From Bradyrhizobium retamae (GTDB taxonomy: Bacteria; Pseudomonadota; Alphaproteobacteria; Rhizobiales; Xanthobacteraceae), in assembly GCF_001440415.1 (NCBI RefSeq), contig NZ_LLYA01000079.1, positions 1 to 64,000 of the forward strand: a stretch of DNA of 64,000 bases, in the 5' to 3' direction. Position numbers and translations under genes: made by a program. Shown piece by piece: positions 1-8,679 of this stretch. The notes under the pieces were generated by a model. It saw nothing but the letters and a program-made list of their open reading frames with translations. It searched no databases and was not told the origin of the DNA. Numbering within the stretch: the first letter of the stretch is position 1; each line of letters begins with the position of its first letter.

Positions 1-331
1 CGCCCGCGAGAACGCCGAATGATCCGGGATAGCATCCTCGATACCGAGCTTGCAGAACCAGCGATAGGCGAGGTTCACCTGCACTTCACGGCAGAGCAGC
101 CGCTCCGAGCGGATCGCAAAGACGTACCCCACGACCAGCATCCGGATCATCAGTTCCGGATCGATCGACGGGCGACTCATCGACGAATAGTGAGGTGCAA
201 GCTCGCTGCGAAGCCAGGAAAGATCGAGAGCAGCATCGATCTTCCGCACCAGATGATCTTCGGGAATCGCGGCGCTAAGATCAAACTCGTAGAACAGTTG
301 ACCTTGGTCACTCTTCAGACGGCCCGATCAT
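1..331 (-). pseudogene. IS transposase N-terminal fragment, IS1182-like, cut by window edge
   Basis: Reading the minus strand from 327 to 1 gives 109 uninterrupted residues that look like the N-terminus of an IS1182-type (DUF772) transposase: GQLFYEFDL, DHLVRKID, SRPSIDPELMIRMLVVGY, ERLLCREVQVNLAYRWF and DHSAFSRA. The catalytic part lies outside the window. The open frame has no usable start: it is preceded directly by TGA at 330-328. An ATG at 331-329 sits in the other frame, as if one C had been inserted after ATGAT; removing it would give a normal M-M-G-R-L-K start. The gene therefore looks frameshifted at its first codons, or it uses a non-canonical start. The family call is from recognition of the motifs, not a search. 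Confidence 0.7.
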
Positions 332-507
332 GGATCGACCTCGTCGCGATTCGCCTCAACACAACGGAATCTCGCCTCGAGGCCTCTCTCAACCGACTTT
401 TGCAACAAAATCTGCCATGAGGCAACATCGCAAGGTGCCGGGCAAAGTCCCATGCGGGTGCCAACTTCACTTCGGCTACGAGCACTCGATATTTGAGATC
501 AGAGACG

Positions 508-1989
508 TTAGTGCGCAGGCTTCTGCCGCACATTCGGCTTATGGTGCGTCCCGAACCGCTCGACCATGGTCGCACTCGCCTCGTTCAATCCAATCACTTC
601 AACATGCGCACCGTGGCGACGAAGCTTCAGGACGATATCGTCCAGCGCGCCGATCGCGGTGATGTCCCAGAAATGCGCGTCGCTCACGTCAATGCGAACG
701 CGGTCGGGCACGTCCTGATAGTCAAAGGCATCGACGAGGCTATTGGAGGACGCGAAGAACACCTGTCCGGTTACAAAATAGGTGATCTCGCGACCGTCTT
801 CCGACAGCTCGGTGATGATCCCGAGCAACCGGGCAACCTTTGCGGCAAAAAAGACACCACTCAGGACGACACCGGCGAGAACACCCAGCGACAGGTCACC
901 GGTGGCCACTACAACGACGACGGTCGCCAGCATCACCCCGCTTGAACTTAAGGGGTGCGACCGCAAGCTGACGATGGACGACCAGTTGAAAGTACTAATC
1001 GAGACCATGATCATCACGGCGACCAGCGCCGCCATGGGGATTTGCTTGACCCAATCGCCCAGCACAACAATCAGGAACAGCAGGAATGCACCGGCGAAGA
1101 ATGTTGAAAGTCTGGTCCGGGCGCCGGCGGTGACATTGATCACCGATTGGCCGATCATCGCACACCCGCCCATCGCGCCCAAGAAGCCCGTCACGAAACT
1201 GGCGAGGCCTTGACCGACGCATTCCCTGTTCTTGTTGCTGCCGGTGTCGGTCATGTCGTCCACGATTGAAGCAGTCAGAAGACTCTCCAGCAATCCAACA
1301 GCAGCCATCGTCAGCGAATAAGGCAAGATGATCTTCAGCGTCTCCAGATTGAGCGGGACCTGAGGCACCGCGAAGAAGGGGAGGCTTGACGGCAATTCCC
1401 CCATGTCACCGACAGTGCGCAGTTCGATGCCGGAATAGATCGTGAAGGCAGTCAGGACCACGATGCTGACAAGAGCCGACGGAACCCGTTTTGTGACGTA
1501 CGGGAAAAGATAGATGATCGCGAGGCCGACGCCGACCATCGCATAAGTTTCCCAACCGACATGCATCAGTTGCGGCAACTGGGCCAGGAAGATCAGAATG
1601 GCAAGCGCATTGACGAAACCAGTCATCACCGAGCGTGATACAAACTTCATCAGCAGACCGAGGCGCAAGGCTCCGGCCACTATCTGGATCACTCCCATGA
1701 GAACCGTGGCTGCGAACAGATATTGCAGGCCGTGGTCTCGCACCAGCGTGATCATGAGAACGGCGGTAGAGGCGGTTGCCGCCGAGATCATGGCCGGTCG
1801 GCCACCTACGATGGCGGTGACGCACGCAATCGAGAAGGAGGCGTAGAGGCCGACCTTAGGATCAACACCAGCAACAATAGAGAACCCGATTGCCTCTGGA
1901 ATAAGGGCCAGTGCAACGAGTACGCCTGACAGCAGTTCGGTTGGGATGTTCGTCAGCCACTCGCGACGCAACGATTGAAGGAATCTCAT
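508..1989 (-). CDS. SulP family inorganic anion (sulfate-type) transporter
   Basis: Integral inner-membrane SulP/SLC26 transporter of about 493 residues. The N-terminus carries the family's first membrane segment with [19 protein letters not shown], followed by around ten more hydrophobic segments ([50 protein letters not shown]). The C-terminal 100 residues form a STAS domain ([38 protein letters not shown]). The substrate cannot be read from sequence: sulfate, bicarbonate and dicarboxylates are all known in the family. The start at ATG 1989 has no clear ribosome binding site; a TTG at 2001 would add four residues. It stands alone between IS remnants. Confidence 0.9.
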   Translation of the reverse strand: MRFLQSLRREWLTNIPTELLSGVLVALALIPEAIGFSIVAGVDPKVGLYASFSIACVTAIVGGRPAMISAATASTAVLMITLVRDHGLQYLFAATVLMGVIQIVAGALRLGLLMKFVSRSVMTGFVNALAILIFLAQLPQLMHVGWETYAMVGVGLAIIYLFPYVTKRVPSALVSIVVLTAFTIYSGIELRTVGDMGELPSSLPFFAVPQVPLNLETLKIILPYSLTMAAVGLLESLLTASIVDDMTDTGSNKNRECVGQGLASFVTGFLGAMGGCAMIGQSVINVTAGARTRLSTFFAGAFLLFLIVVLGDWVKQIPMAALVAVMIMVSISTFNWSSIVSLRSHPLSSSGVMLATVVVVVATGDLSLGVLAGVVLSGVFFAAKVARLLGIITELSEDGREITYFVTGQVFFASSNSLVDAFDYQDVPDRVRIDVSDAHFWDITAIGALDDIVLKLRRHGAHVEVIGLNEASATMVERFGTHHKPNVRQKPAH

Positions 1990-2401
1990 TTTTAGAACCA
2001 AATAGGACCAGCGAGGCGACGGGCGACGCCCGATCGGCCTTGAATTAGGTACATCGCTATTCGCTGAGGGGTTTCCGGGGGATAGGCGCCCGGCCGAGCC
2101 ACCCGATCAAATCGGGTCCGACGAGACTTGGATAATGCCCTCGCTGCGCCGCAACATCAAGCGAGAATTTGACCAGCGGACTTCACTGAAATCTGAAGGG
2201 CGGAAGGGCAGACGTTAATTGAGGTTCTGCGACAAAGCTAGCAGTTGCGTTGGCTCTTATGATGTCCGTTCAGGGTCATAAGCGCCATTTCGACATTCAA
2301 CCAACCACTTCCGGTCTAGCCCGGTCAACGGACATGGCCAGACCGGTACGGTTGGTCCGTTTAGTGCCCAATAGCAGCCATCACGGACTTCCTGCCTCAA
2401 C
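1990..2401. other. Intergenic stretch with a decayed repeat-like segment
   Basis: About 410 bases without a convincing gene on either strand. The part from about 2260 to 2390 alternates short GGTC/GACC and CCGGT/ACCGG motifs and looks like decayed intergenic repeat DNA of the kind common in Bradyrhizobium. I recognise the style only and cannot name a family. No terminator or promoter stands out. Confidence 0.35.
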
Positions 2402-2875
2402 TCAGCCGCGGCGCGCCGCCTCGATCGCAGCGACATCCATTTTCCTCATTTTCATCATGGCATCAAACGCGCGCTTGGCTTCGTCGCCACCTGCCGCCAT
2501 TGCTGCGGTCAGCACGCGGGGTGTAATTTGCCACGACACGCCCCATTTATCTTTGCACCAGCCGCAGGCGCTCTCTTGGCCGCCATTGCCGACGATGGCG
2601 TTCCAATAGCGGTCGGTCTCAGTTTGATCGTCAGTGGTGATCTGGAACGAGAAGGCTTCGTTGTGTTTGAACATGGGGCCGCCGTTGATGCCGATACACG
2701 AGACGCCGGCAACATTGAATTCGACCGTAAGCACATCTCCCTTCTTACCGGATGGGTAGTCACCCGGCGCACGGTGGACGGCACCCACGGTGCTGTCAGG
2801 AAAGGTTTCGGCATAAAAACGAGCGGCTGCCTCAGCATCCCCATCGTACCATAGACAAATAGTGTTCTTTGCCAT
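2402..2875 (-). CDS. VOC family protein, PhnB-like (3-demethylubiquinone-9 3-methyltransferase-type fold)
   Basis: A 157-residue single-domain vicinal-oxygen-chelate protein of the PhnB-like group. Characteristic pieces are ICLWYDGDAEAAARFYAETF at the start, DVLTVEFNVAGVSCIGINGG, FKHNEAFSFQITTDDQTETD, the W-C-K-D-KWGVSWQI segment, and a helical tail with AFDAMMKMRKMD. Such proteins bind or modify small molecules, and most members have no proven activity. The start is placed at ATG 2875, where family similarity begins; nine further upstream residues are open. It lies between two IS remnants, so it may be part of a laterally acquired or rearranged segment. Confidence 0.82.
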   Translation of the reverse strand: MAKNTICLWYDGDAEAAARFYAETFPDSTVGAVHRAPGDYPSGKKGDVLTVEFNVAGVSCIGINGGPMFKHNEAFSFQITTDDQTETDRYWNAIVGNGGQESACGWCKDKWGVSWQITPRVLTAAMAAGGDEAKRAFDAMMKMRKMDVAAIEAARRG

Positions 2876-3176
2876 CGTGCATATCCACTCACTTTGACCC
2901 AAGCCCGGCGGGCTGGTTTAAGCCCTAAGGACGAAGTCAATTAATGCCGGCCGACATCGGCCCAAGGTTTTTTTGGAAGCCAAAGATCCCGTCAACCGCC
3001 AGTTGCGAAATGGGTCAATCGCAACACCGGCGACCCAGCGGCAAGTCCGGCCATGTCGGCTATACCTCCGAAAGCGGAAGTAAATTCAGAGGCATTAGCG
3101 GCTCCGCTAGGGGCCGGTGCGGATTGATGGCGCTACCCTGGACGTCATTCGAGCTTCGAAACCGAAGCCTCGAATC
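2876..3176. other. Intergenic flank of IS5 remnant, nothing else seen
   Basis: About 300 bases between the VOC gene and the truncated IS5 transposase. There is a short run of seven T at about 2969. I see no intact inverted repeat, operator or small reading frame that I would defend. Confidence 0.3.
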
Positions 3177-3395
3177 ATGCGCTACGAATTCAGCGAACAT
3201 GAGTGGACCGCCATTAAGCCGACGTTGCCGGACAAGCCGCGCGGCGTTCGGCGAGTAGATGGCCGCCGCGTGCTCGATGGCATCGTTTGGGTCCTGCGTT
3301 CAAGTGCGCCATGGCGCGACCTGCCCGCGAGCTATGGTCCCCGCACGACTTGTTACAATCGCTACCTTCGGTGGATGATGGTCTTGTCTCGCTGA
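3177..3395 (+). pseudogene. Truncated IS5 family (IS427-like) transposase
   Basis: The first about 65 residues match the N-terminal DUF4096 domain of IS5/IS427-type transposases: MRYEFSEHEWTAIKP, PRGVRRVDGRRVLDGIVWVL, RSSAPWRDLPASYGPRTTCY, NRYLRW. Similarity stops at about 3380 and the frame closes with unrelated residues (MMVLSR). The DDE catalytic domain is absent. This is a dead insertion-sequence remnant. The following 180 bases up to the phosphatase gene hold no gene; they contain a short hairpin, GGCACTCGACGAGTGCC, at about 3424-3440. Confidence 0.8.
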
Positions 3396-3575
3396 TTTGC
3401 CGGACGTGTCAAATGTCTACTTCGGCACTCGACGAGTGCCGGCTACTGTGCATGGGGTTGTTTTCAATATTTTGGCTGGGAGCGCCGAGGCTCCTCCGTG
3501 TCCTTCCGCCGCCTGCGGAAGGCTGCATCACCCGATCGCGGATGATGCGACGGCGCGTGGCTTGCAACCGTCGCC

Positions 3576-4370
3576 CTATTTTCCCAGCGGCCCGAGTATC
3601 TTCAACAACTCGCCGTGCACGAACTCGTTTCCGCACACCACATGCCCGGTTGTCAGCGCGTCGTCGCTGCCCTCGATCCCACTCACGATCCCACCGGATT
3701 CCCGCACCATGATCTGCCCCGCTGCGATATCCCACGGCGACAGGTTGCGCTCCCAGTAGCCGTCGAGGCGGCCGGCGGCGACGAAGGCGAGGTCGAGCGA
3801 GGCGGCGCCGAAGCGGCGGAAGCCCGCGACCTTGTTCTGCAGCGCGGCCATCTCACGGTTTGCCAGTTGATGGTCGCCGCGGCCGATATGCGGCAGGCCG
3901 CATGCGACCACGCATTCGTTGAGCTGGCGGCGGCCGGCGACGCGCAGCCGCTGGTCGTTGAGGAACGCGCCCTTGCCGCGCTCCGCGATGTACAACTCGT
4001 CGTTGGCCGGGTTGTAGATCACGCCGGCGATTACGGTGTCTTCGCGCCGCAGGCCGATCGAGATCGCGAATTGCGGGATGCCGTGCAGGAAGTTGGTGGT
4101 GCCGTCAAGCGGATCGACGATCCAGGTGTGGGTCTTGTCGGCGCCTTCGCGCGTGCCGCCTTCCTCGCCGATGAAGCCGTAGCCGGGACGCGCCTTGGCG
4201 AGATCCTCGTACAGCATTTCCTCGGCGCGCTTGTCGGCCTTGGTGACGAAGTTCGCCGGCCCCTTCAGCGACACCTGCAGATGCTCGATCTCGCCGAGGT
4301 CGCGCTTGAGGCTGCGGCCGGCGCGGCGCGCGGCTTTCACCATGACGTTGATAAGGGCGGAGTAGAGCAT
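3576..4370 (-). CDS. Inositol monophosphatase family protein
   Basis: A 264-residue member of the Li-sensitive, Mg-dependent phosphatase superfamily (IMPase/SuhB/CysQ/HisN). Metal-site motifs are in order: GEE (FIGEEGG, about residue 70), WIVDPLDGTTNF (about 88-99) and the C-terminal SPWDIAAGQIMVRESGG. The exact substrate (inositol phosphate, histidinol phosphate or PAP) is not decided by these motifs. The start at ATG 4370 (MLYSALINVMVKAARRAG) is where family similarity begins; a much longer upstream open frame is non-coding. It is the last gene of the minus-strand carbon-metabolism block, separated from it by a palindromic repeat. Confidence 0.9.
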   Translation of the reverse strand: MLYSALINVMVKAARRAGRSLKRDLGEIEHLQVSLKGPANFVTKADKRAEEMLYEDLAKARPGYGFIGEEGGTREGADKTHTWIVDPLDGTTNFLHGIPQFAISIGLRREDTVIAGVIYNPANDELYIAERGKGAFLNDQRLRVAGRRQLNECVVACGLPHIGRGDHQLANREMAALQNKVAGFRRFGAASLDLAFVAAGRLDGYWERNLSPWDIAAGQIMVRESGGIVSGIEGSDDALTTGHVVCGNEFVHGELLKILGPLGK

Positions 4371-4424
4371 GATGAACAGGTTTCGTTGGCGCGATGATTG
4401 TGAGTGGCGATCTGAGTATTGTTC

Positions 4425-4556
4425 CGTCATCCCAGCAACAACGGCTACGCCGTTATTGCCGGGAGCGCGGGACGCGCGCCTTAAAGGACGACGGCCACCG
4501 GCGGGATCGTTCATCCTTCGAGGCTCGCATATAGCGAGCACCCGAGGGATGACGGG
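4425..4556. repeat. Palindromic intergenic repeat between Sel1-repeat gene and phosphatase gene
   Basis: Imperfect inverted repeat with arms at 4511-4528 and 4534-4552 (TCATCCTTCGAGGCTCGC against GCGAGCACCCGAGGGATGA), within a larger segment that starts and ends with GTCATCCC/GGGATGAC-type sequence. It resembles the mobile palindromic units scattered through rhizobial genomes. It lies in the 226-base gap between two co-directional genes and could attenuate or terminate transcription. Confidence 0.6.
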
Positions 4557-4596
4557 AAAGGCATGGGTGCCCTCTGGAGCCGCCGCCGTCAAGGCG

Positions 4597-5697
4597 TCAT
4601 TTACTGGCAGTGCCGATCCATTTTTTCGCAGCTTCCTGGGCCTTGGCGCGCTCTTCGGGACTGATCTCGGAGAACCTTTCGTCCAGCTCGGGGTCGCCTT
4701 TGCCGGCGGTCTTGGCGACAATGTGCCACTTGAAGCCCTCGATCTTGTCCATCGGCGCGCCCTGTCCGGTGACCAGCACGCGGGCGAGCCGGTTCTGCGC
4801 GATCGGCGAGTTCTGCCGCGCCGCCTTGCGCAGCAGCGCGACCGCCGCGGCCTGGTTCTTCGGCGTGCCGGTGCCGTTGTAGAGCGCAATCGCATATTCG
4901 ACCTCGGCGTCGACATTGTCGGCCAGCGATGCCGCCTGCAGCAGCCGCACCGCCTTGTCGATGTCCTTCGGCACGCCGGTGCCTTCCTTGTAGAAGGTCG
5001 CTAACGCGTATTGTGCTTCCGGACTGCCTGCGTCGGCTGCGACGCGCAGCAATTCGGCAGCGCGCCGGACATCCTGCGGCAGCGTGTTGCCGTCGAGGTA
5101 GAGCAGCGCCAGATTGTAGGCCGCCTTCGGGTTGCCGAGCTTGGCCGCGGAGGCCAGGAGCTTGACGGCCTGTTCCCGATTGGTCGGCCCGCCGCGGCCG
5201 GACAGCCGCATCATGGCGAGTGCGAACATGGCCTCGCGGTCGCCGGCATCGGCCGCACGCTGGTACCAATCGGCCGCCTTCGCATAGTCGCGCTTGATGC
5301 CGAGCCCATTGGCGTAGAGCTCGCCCAGCATCGTCATCGCCTTTGGGTCGCCGTTATATTGTGCGCGCGTCGTCGCGAGATCGAACGCCGTCTTGTACAT
5401 GCCGCGCTGATAGGCGCCGTAGACGAGATCGACGTTGGGATCCTCGAAGGCCGTCGTCGGCGAGGGTGCCGGCGTGGGCGTTGCCTCCGGTTTGGGCGCA
5501 GCCACCGGTTTCGGCGGTGCGGCGGCGGGCTGTTTCGCTGCGGGCGGAGCCTTTGGCTTGGGCGGCGCTTCCTTTTTCGCCGGCGGAGGGCTGGCGGGCG
5601 GTTGCGCGGCAGGCGGCGTCAGCGAGATCTGCGCGGAGGCGCCGGCCATCGTCATCACGAGGCCTGCAAGCAGCGATATGGGACGCAGGAGTTTCAT
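4597..5697 (-). CDS. Periplasmic Sel1-like (TPR-type) repeat protein
   Basis: A 366-residue exported repeat protein. Residues 1-22 are a Sec signal peptide ending in AGASA. Residues about 28-85 are a Pro/Ala/Lys-rich linker. From about 115 to 340 there are about six Sel1-like helical repeats of around 36 residues, recognisable by A-x-Y-N-L-A-L-L-Y and G-x-G-x-x-x-D-x-x-K-A patterns such as MTMLGELYANGLGIKRDYAK and QYALATFYKEGTGVPKD. Sel1 proteins usually scaffold other proteins; no enzymatic site is present. Its start lies 10 bases from the end of the upstream ThiE-like gene, so the two are probably cotranscribed. Confidence 0.88.
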   Translation of the reverse strand: MKLLRPISLLAGLVMTMAGASAQISLTPPAAQPPASPPPAKKEAPPKPKAPPAAKQPAAAPPKPVAAPKPEATPTPAPSPTTAFEDPNVDLVYGAYQRGMYKTAFDLATTRAQYNGDPKAMTMLGELYANGLGIKRDYAKAADWYQRAADAGDREAMFALAMMRLSGRGGPTNREQAVKLLASAAKLGNPKAAYNLALLYLDGNTLPQDVRRAAELLRVAADAGSPEAQYALATFYKEGTGVPKDIDKAVRLLQAASLADNVDAEVEYAIALYNGTGTPKNQAAAVALLRKAARQNSPIAQNRLARVLVTGQGAPMDKIEGFKWHIVAKTAGKGDPELDERFSEISPEERAKAQEAAKKWIGTASK

Positions 5698-5706
5698 TGT
5701 CCGGCG

Positions 5707-6417
5707 TTATCCGTGCCCGGCCTTATCCGTGCCAGACTTATCGGTACCAGCTTTGGCTTTTCCGAACGCGGCTTCGTACGCCTGCGCGACTGCCTGCGCG
5801 GTGTCGACTAGTGCCGCCTTGGCGCCGCGCGGATCGGCCCAGATGAAATCGCCGACCAGCACGAAATCGGCTCCGGCAGCCGCAAATTCGCAAACCTCCT
5901 CGCGCGAGGCGGCAAAGCCGACGCAGGGCGGCTCGAACAGTTCATCCCACCATTGCAGGCGTTCGGCAATCGCTTCAGTCGATGGCCGCTGTCCCTTGGC
6001 ATCGGGCTCGCCGAACAGCACGTAGTCGGCGCCCGCTTCGCCCGCGGCCATCGAATCGTGCCGCGTGGCAAGGCCGCCGATGCCGGCGATGCGGTCCGGC
6101 TTCAGCGACGGCCAGGCATCTTCCAGCGCGGCGAGGCCGGTCAGATGCGCACCGTCGGCGCCGGCACGCGCCACCAGTTCGACATGGCCGTCGAGCAACA
6201 GCGCCGCGCCGCCATTCTGGATCGCGGGCGCGAGTGCTTTCACGCGCGAGATCATCGTGCGCTGGTCGGTCTGCTTCAGCCGCAACAGCACCGCCGCGAC
6301 GTCGGCCGCGGCCAACAGCTCCGGAAGCTGGTTTGCGAGCTGCGATGGATCGTCCACCTCGGGCGTCGCGAGATAGAGGCGCGGCGCCGGGCGCGGCGGA
6401 ACGGGTTTGTTGGACAA
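5707..6417 (-). CDS. Thiamine phosphate synthase-like protein (ThiE family)
   Basis: A TIM-barrel protein related to ThiE, which joins the thiazole and pyrimidine halves of thiamine. Visible motifs are ADVAAVLLRL, ALLLDGHVELVARAGADGAHL (like GADGVHLGQ in ThiE), IAGIGGLATRHDSMAAGEAGADYVLFGEP and AAAGADFVLVGDFIW. The usual pyrophosphate-binding Gly/Ser-rich C-terminal loop is not well preserved, so true TMP synthase activity is uncertain. The likely start is TTG 6417 (MSNKPVPPRP), just after the stop of the class I aldolase gene; an ATG at 6453 would overlap that gene by 34 bases. The C-terminus carries a short KSGTDKAGTD-type low-complexity tail. Confidence 0.72.
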   Translation of the reverse strand: MSNKPVPPRPAPRLYLATPEVDDPSQLANQLPELLAAADVAAVLLRLKQTDQRTMISRVKALAPAIQNGGAALLLDGHVELVARAGADGAHLTGLAALEDAWPSLKPDRIAGIGGLATRHDSMAAGEAGADYVLFGEPDAKGQRPSTEAIAERLQWWDELFEPPCVGFAASREEVCEFAAAGADFVLVGDFIWADPRGAKAALVDTAQAVAQAYEAAFGKAKAGTDKSGTDKAGHG

Positions 6418-6419
6418 GT

Positions 6420-7445
6420 CTAGGCGACCTTCTTTTCCTGGCCGGTGTCCCACTCGCCCTTGCTCGCCAGCGCGTTCATCCGCGCACGGTGTGTGAACGC
6501 GCGCTGGCCTGCGGCGACGTTCTCGGCCTTACCCGACCACGCCTTCTGCGGCGCCGCCTGCAGCGCTCGGCCATAGGAGAAGGTCAGCCGCCACGGCAGG
6601 CCGCCGATCCGGTTCATGGCGTTCAGATGCGCGGTCGCTTCCTCATCGGACTGTCCACCGGAGAGGAAGGCGATGCCTGGCACGGCCGCGGGAACGCACG
6701 CCTTCAGGAGACGGACGGTTTTCTCCGCAACTTCCTCGACGGAAGCCTGCTTTCCGCACTTCTTGCCTGAAATGGCCATGTTGGGCTTCAGCACCATACC
6801 CTCGAGTTCGACACGCTGGACCCGCAATTCCTGGAATGTCTTGTTCAGCACACGCTGGGTCACGTCGTAGCAGCGCTCGATATCGTGATCGCCGTCCATC
6901 AGCACCTCCGGTTCGACGATCGGCACGATCTGCGCCGCCTGGCACAGCGCGGCGTAGCGCGCCAGCGCATGCGCGTTGACGTGGATCGCCGTCTGTGTGG
7001 GGATGCCGCTGCCGATATCGATCACCGCACGCCACTTGGCGAAGCGCGCGCCGCGCTCGTAATATTTTTTCAGGCGCTCGGCGAGCTTGTCGAGGCCGAT
7101 GGTCACCAGTTCGCCCGGACATTGCGGCAGCGCTTGCGTTCCTTCATCGACCTTGATGCCGGGGATGGCGCCGGACTGCTCAATCAGCTTGACCAGCGGC
7201 GTGCCGTCCTTGGCGTTCTGCCAGATGGTTTCGTCGTAGAGGATGACGCCCGAGACGTACTTGCTCATCGCCTCGGTGGAGCGGAACAGCATTTCACGGT
7301 AGTCGCGGCGGTTCTCCTCCGTGGATTCGACCTTGATGGCGTCAAAACGCTTCTTGATCGTGCCCGAGGATTCGTCGGCGGCGAGAATGCCCTTGCCTGG
7401 GGTGACCATGGCGAGGGCAACCTTGTTGAGATCAGCAAGATTCAT
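6420..7445 (-). CDS. Fructose-bisphosphate aldolase class I
   Basis: A 341-residue Schiff-base aldolase that splits fructose 1,6-bisphosphate into DHAP and glyceraldehyde 3-phosphate. The N-terminus has the family signature GKGILAADESSGTIKKRF, and the Schiff-base lysine is in EGMVLKPNM at about residue 215. GIAFLSGGQSDEEAT is the phosphate-binding part. The start at ATG 7445 follows a good ribosome binding site (GGAG seven bases upstream); 13 upstream open residues are not family-like. It is the neighbour of a class II aldolase gene, so both mechanistic classes are encoded side by side. Confidence 0.96.
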   Translation of the reverse strand: MNLADLNKVALAMVTPGKGILAADESSGTIKKRFDAIKVESTEENRRDYREMLFRSTEAMSKYVSGVILYDETIWQNAKDGTPLVKLIEQSGAIPGIKVDEGTQALPQCPGELVTIGLDKLAERLKKYYERGARFAKWRAVIDIGSGIPTQTAIHVNAHALARYAALCQAAQIVPIVEPEVLMDGDHDIERCYDVTQRVLNKTFQELRVQRVELEGMVLKPNMAISGKKCGKQASVEEVAEKTVRLLKACVPAAVPGIAFLSGGQSDEEATAHLNAMNRIGGLPWRLTFSYGRALQAAPQKAWSGKAENVAAGQRAFTHRARMNALASKGEWDTGQEKKVA

Positions 7446-7558
7446 GGGAACGTTCTCCGAAAACATCATGCCCTTGCGCACCAAAATAGGCGGTTCTCGG
7501 GCAATTGCCTAGAAAACGTTCGTCGCACCCCGGGTGTTTGCAAGGCGCGGGGGCCGGC

Positions 7559-8626
7559 TCAGGCGACCCGCGGGTCCAGCTCACCCTTGCCGTACCGCTT
7601 GGCCATTTCGGCCGTCGTCAGCACCTTCTTGATCTTGCTGGCTTGCCCTGCGGTATTGAATTCCTGCAGCCGCTGCTTGCACAGCTTGGCCATCGCTTCC
7701 ATCGCGGGCTTGAGGTATTTGCGCGGGTCGAACTCTTCCGGATTGTCCTTGAAGACTTTGCGGATCTGCCCGGTCATCGCCATCCGGTTGTCGGTATCGA
7801 TGTTGATCTTGCGCACGCCGTTCTTGATGCCGCGCTGAATCTCGGACACCGGCACACCCCAGGTCGGCTTCATCTTGCCGCCATTGGCATTGATGATTTC
7901 CTGCAGGTCCTGCGGCACCGAGGACGAGCCGTGCATCACCAGATGCGTGTTCGGCAGCTTGCGATGGATTTCCTCGATCACGTTCATGGCGAGGATGTCG
8001 CCATCCGGCTTGCGGGTGAACTTGTAGGCGCCGTGCGAGGTGCCCATCGCGATCGCCAGCGCGTCGACCTTGGTCTCCTTGACGAACTTCACGGCTTCGT
8101 CGGGGTTGGTGAGCAACTGGTCGTGCGAGAGCTTGCCCTCGGCGCCGTGGCCGTCTTCCTTGTCGCCCATGCCGGTCTCCAGCGAGCCGAGCACGCCGAG
8201 TTCGCCCTCCACCGAGATGCCGCCGAGATGGGCCATGTCAGTGACCGTCTTGGTCACGCCGACATTGTAGTCCCAATCACCCGGGGTCTTGCCGTCGGCC
8301 TTGAGCGAGCCGTCCATCATGACCGAGGTGAAGCCGGCCTGGATCGCGGTCATGCAGGTCGCGGGCTCATTACCGTGGTCGAGATGCACGCAGACCGGGA
8401 TCTGCGGATAGATTTCGGTGACGGCATCCATCATGTGCCTGAGCATCACGTCGTTGGCATAGGAACGCGCGCCGCGTGAGGCCTGGATAATGACGGGCGC
8501 ATCGACCGAGGAGGCGGCCTCCATGATGGCGAGCGCCTGCTCCATGTTGTTGATGTTGAACGCCGGCACCCCGTAATCGTGCTCTGCCGCATGATCGAGC
8601 AGTTGACGCAAGGTAATGCGAGCCAT
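7559..8626 (-). CDS. fba: Fructose-bisphosphate aldolase class II (Zn-dependent, Calvin-cycle subtype)
   Basis: A 355-residue metal-dependent aldolase acting in glycolysis, gluconeogenesis and, in autotrophs, the Calvin cycle. Zn-site and catalytic motifs are visible: [16 protein letters not shown] (ligand His, about residue 82), SVEGELG (Glu), [12 protein letters not shown] and [10 protein letters not shown]. The phosphate loop is NIDTDNR. Length and the [14 protein letters not shown] start match the CbbA-like subtype. It follows pgk in the order tkt-gap-pgk-fba on the minus strand; the 52-base gap from pgk fits an operon. Confidence 0.96.
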   Translation of the reverse strand: MARITLRQLLDHAAEHDYGVPAFNINNMEQALAIMEAASSVDAPVIIQASRGARSYANDVMLRHMMDAVTEIYPQIPVCVHLDHGNEPATCMTAIQAGFTSVMMDGSLKADGKTPGDWDYNVGVTKTVTDMAHLGGISVEGELGVLGSLETGMGDKEDGHGAEGKLSHDQLLTNPDEAVKFVKETKVDALAIAMGTSHGAYKFTRKPDGDILAMNVIEEIHRKLPNTHLVMHGSSSVPQDLQEIINANGGKMKPTWGVPVSEIQRGIKNGVRKINIDTDNRMAMTGQIRKVFKDNPEEFDPRKYLKPAMEAMAKLCKQRLQEFNTAGQASKIKKVLTTAEMAKRYGKGELDPRVA

Positions 8627-8679
8627 TCAAATTCTCCTGTATTTGCCGCGCCTTTGGCGCTTCTTCATTAAGTCCTGGT

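Noticed and set aside
3576-4916. Long N-terminal extension of the phosphatase open frame
   Set aside because: Arg-rich sequence overlapping the repeat and the Sel1-repeat gene in another frame; family similarity begins at MLYSALINV (ATG 4370).
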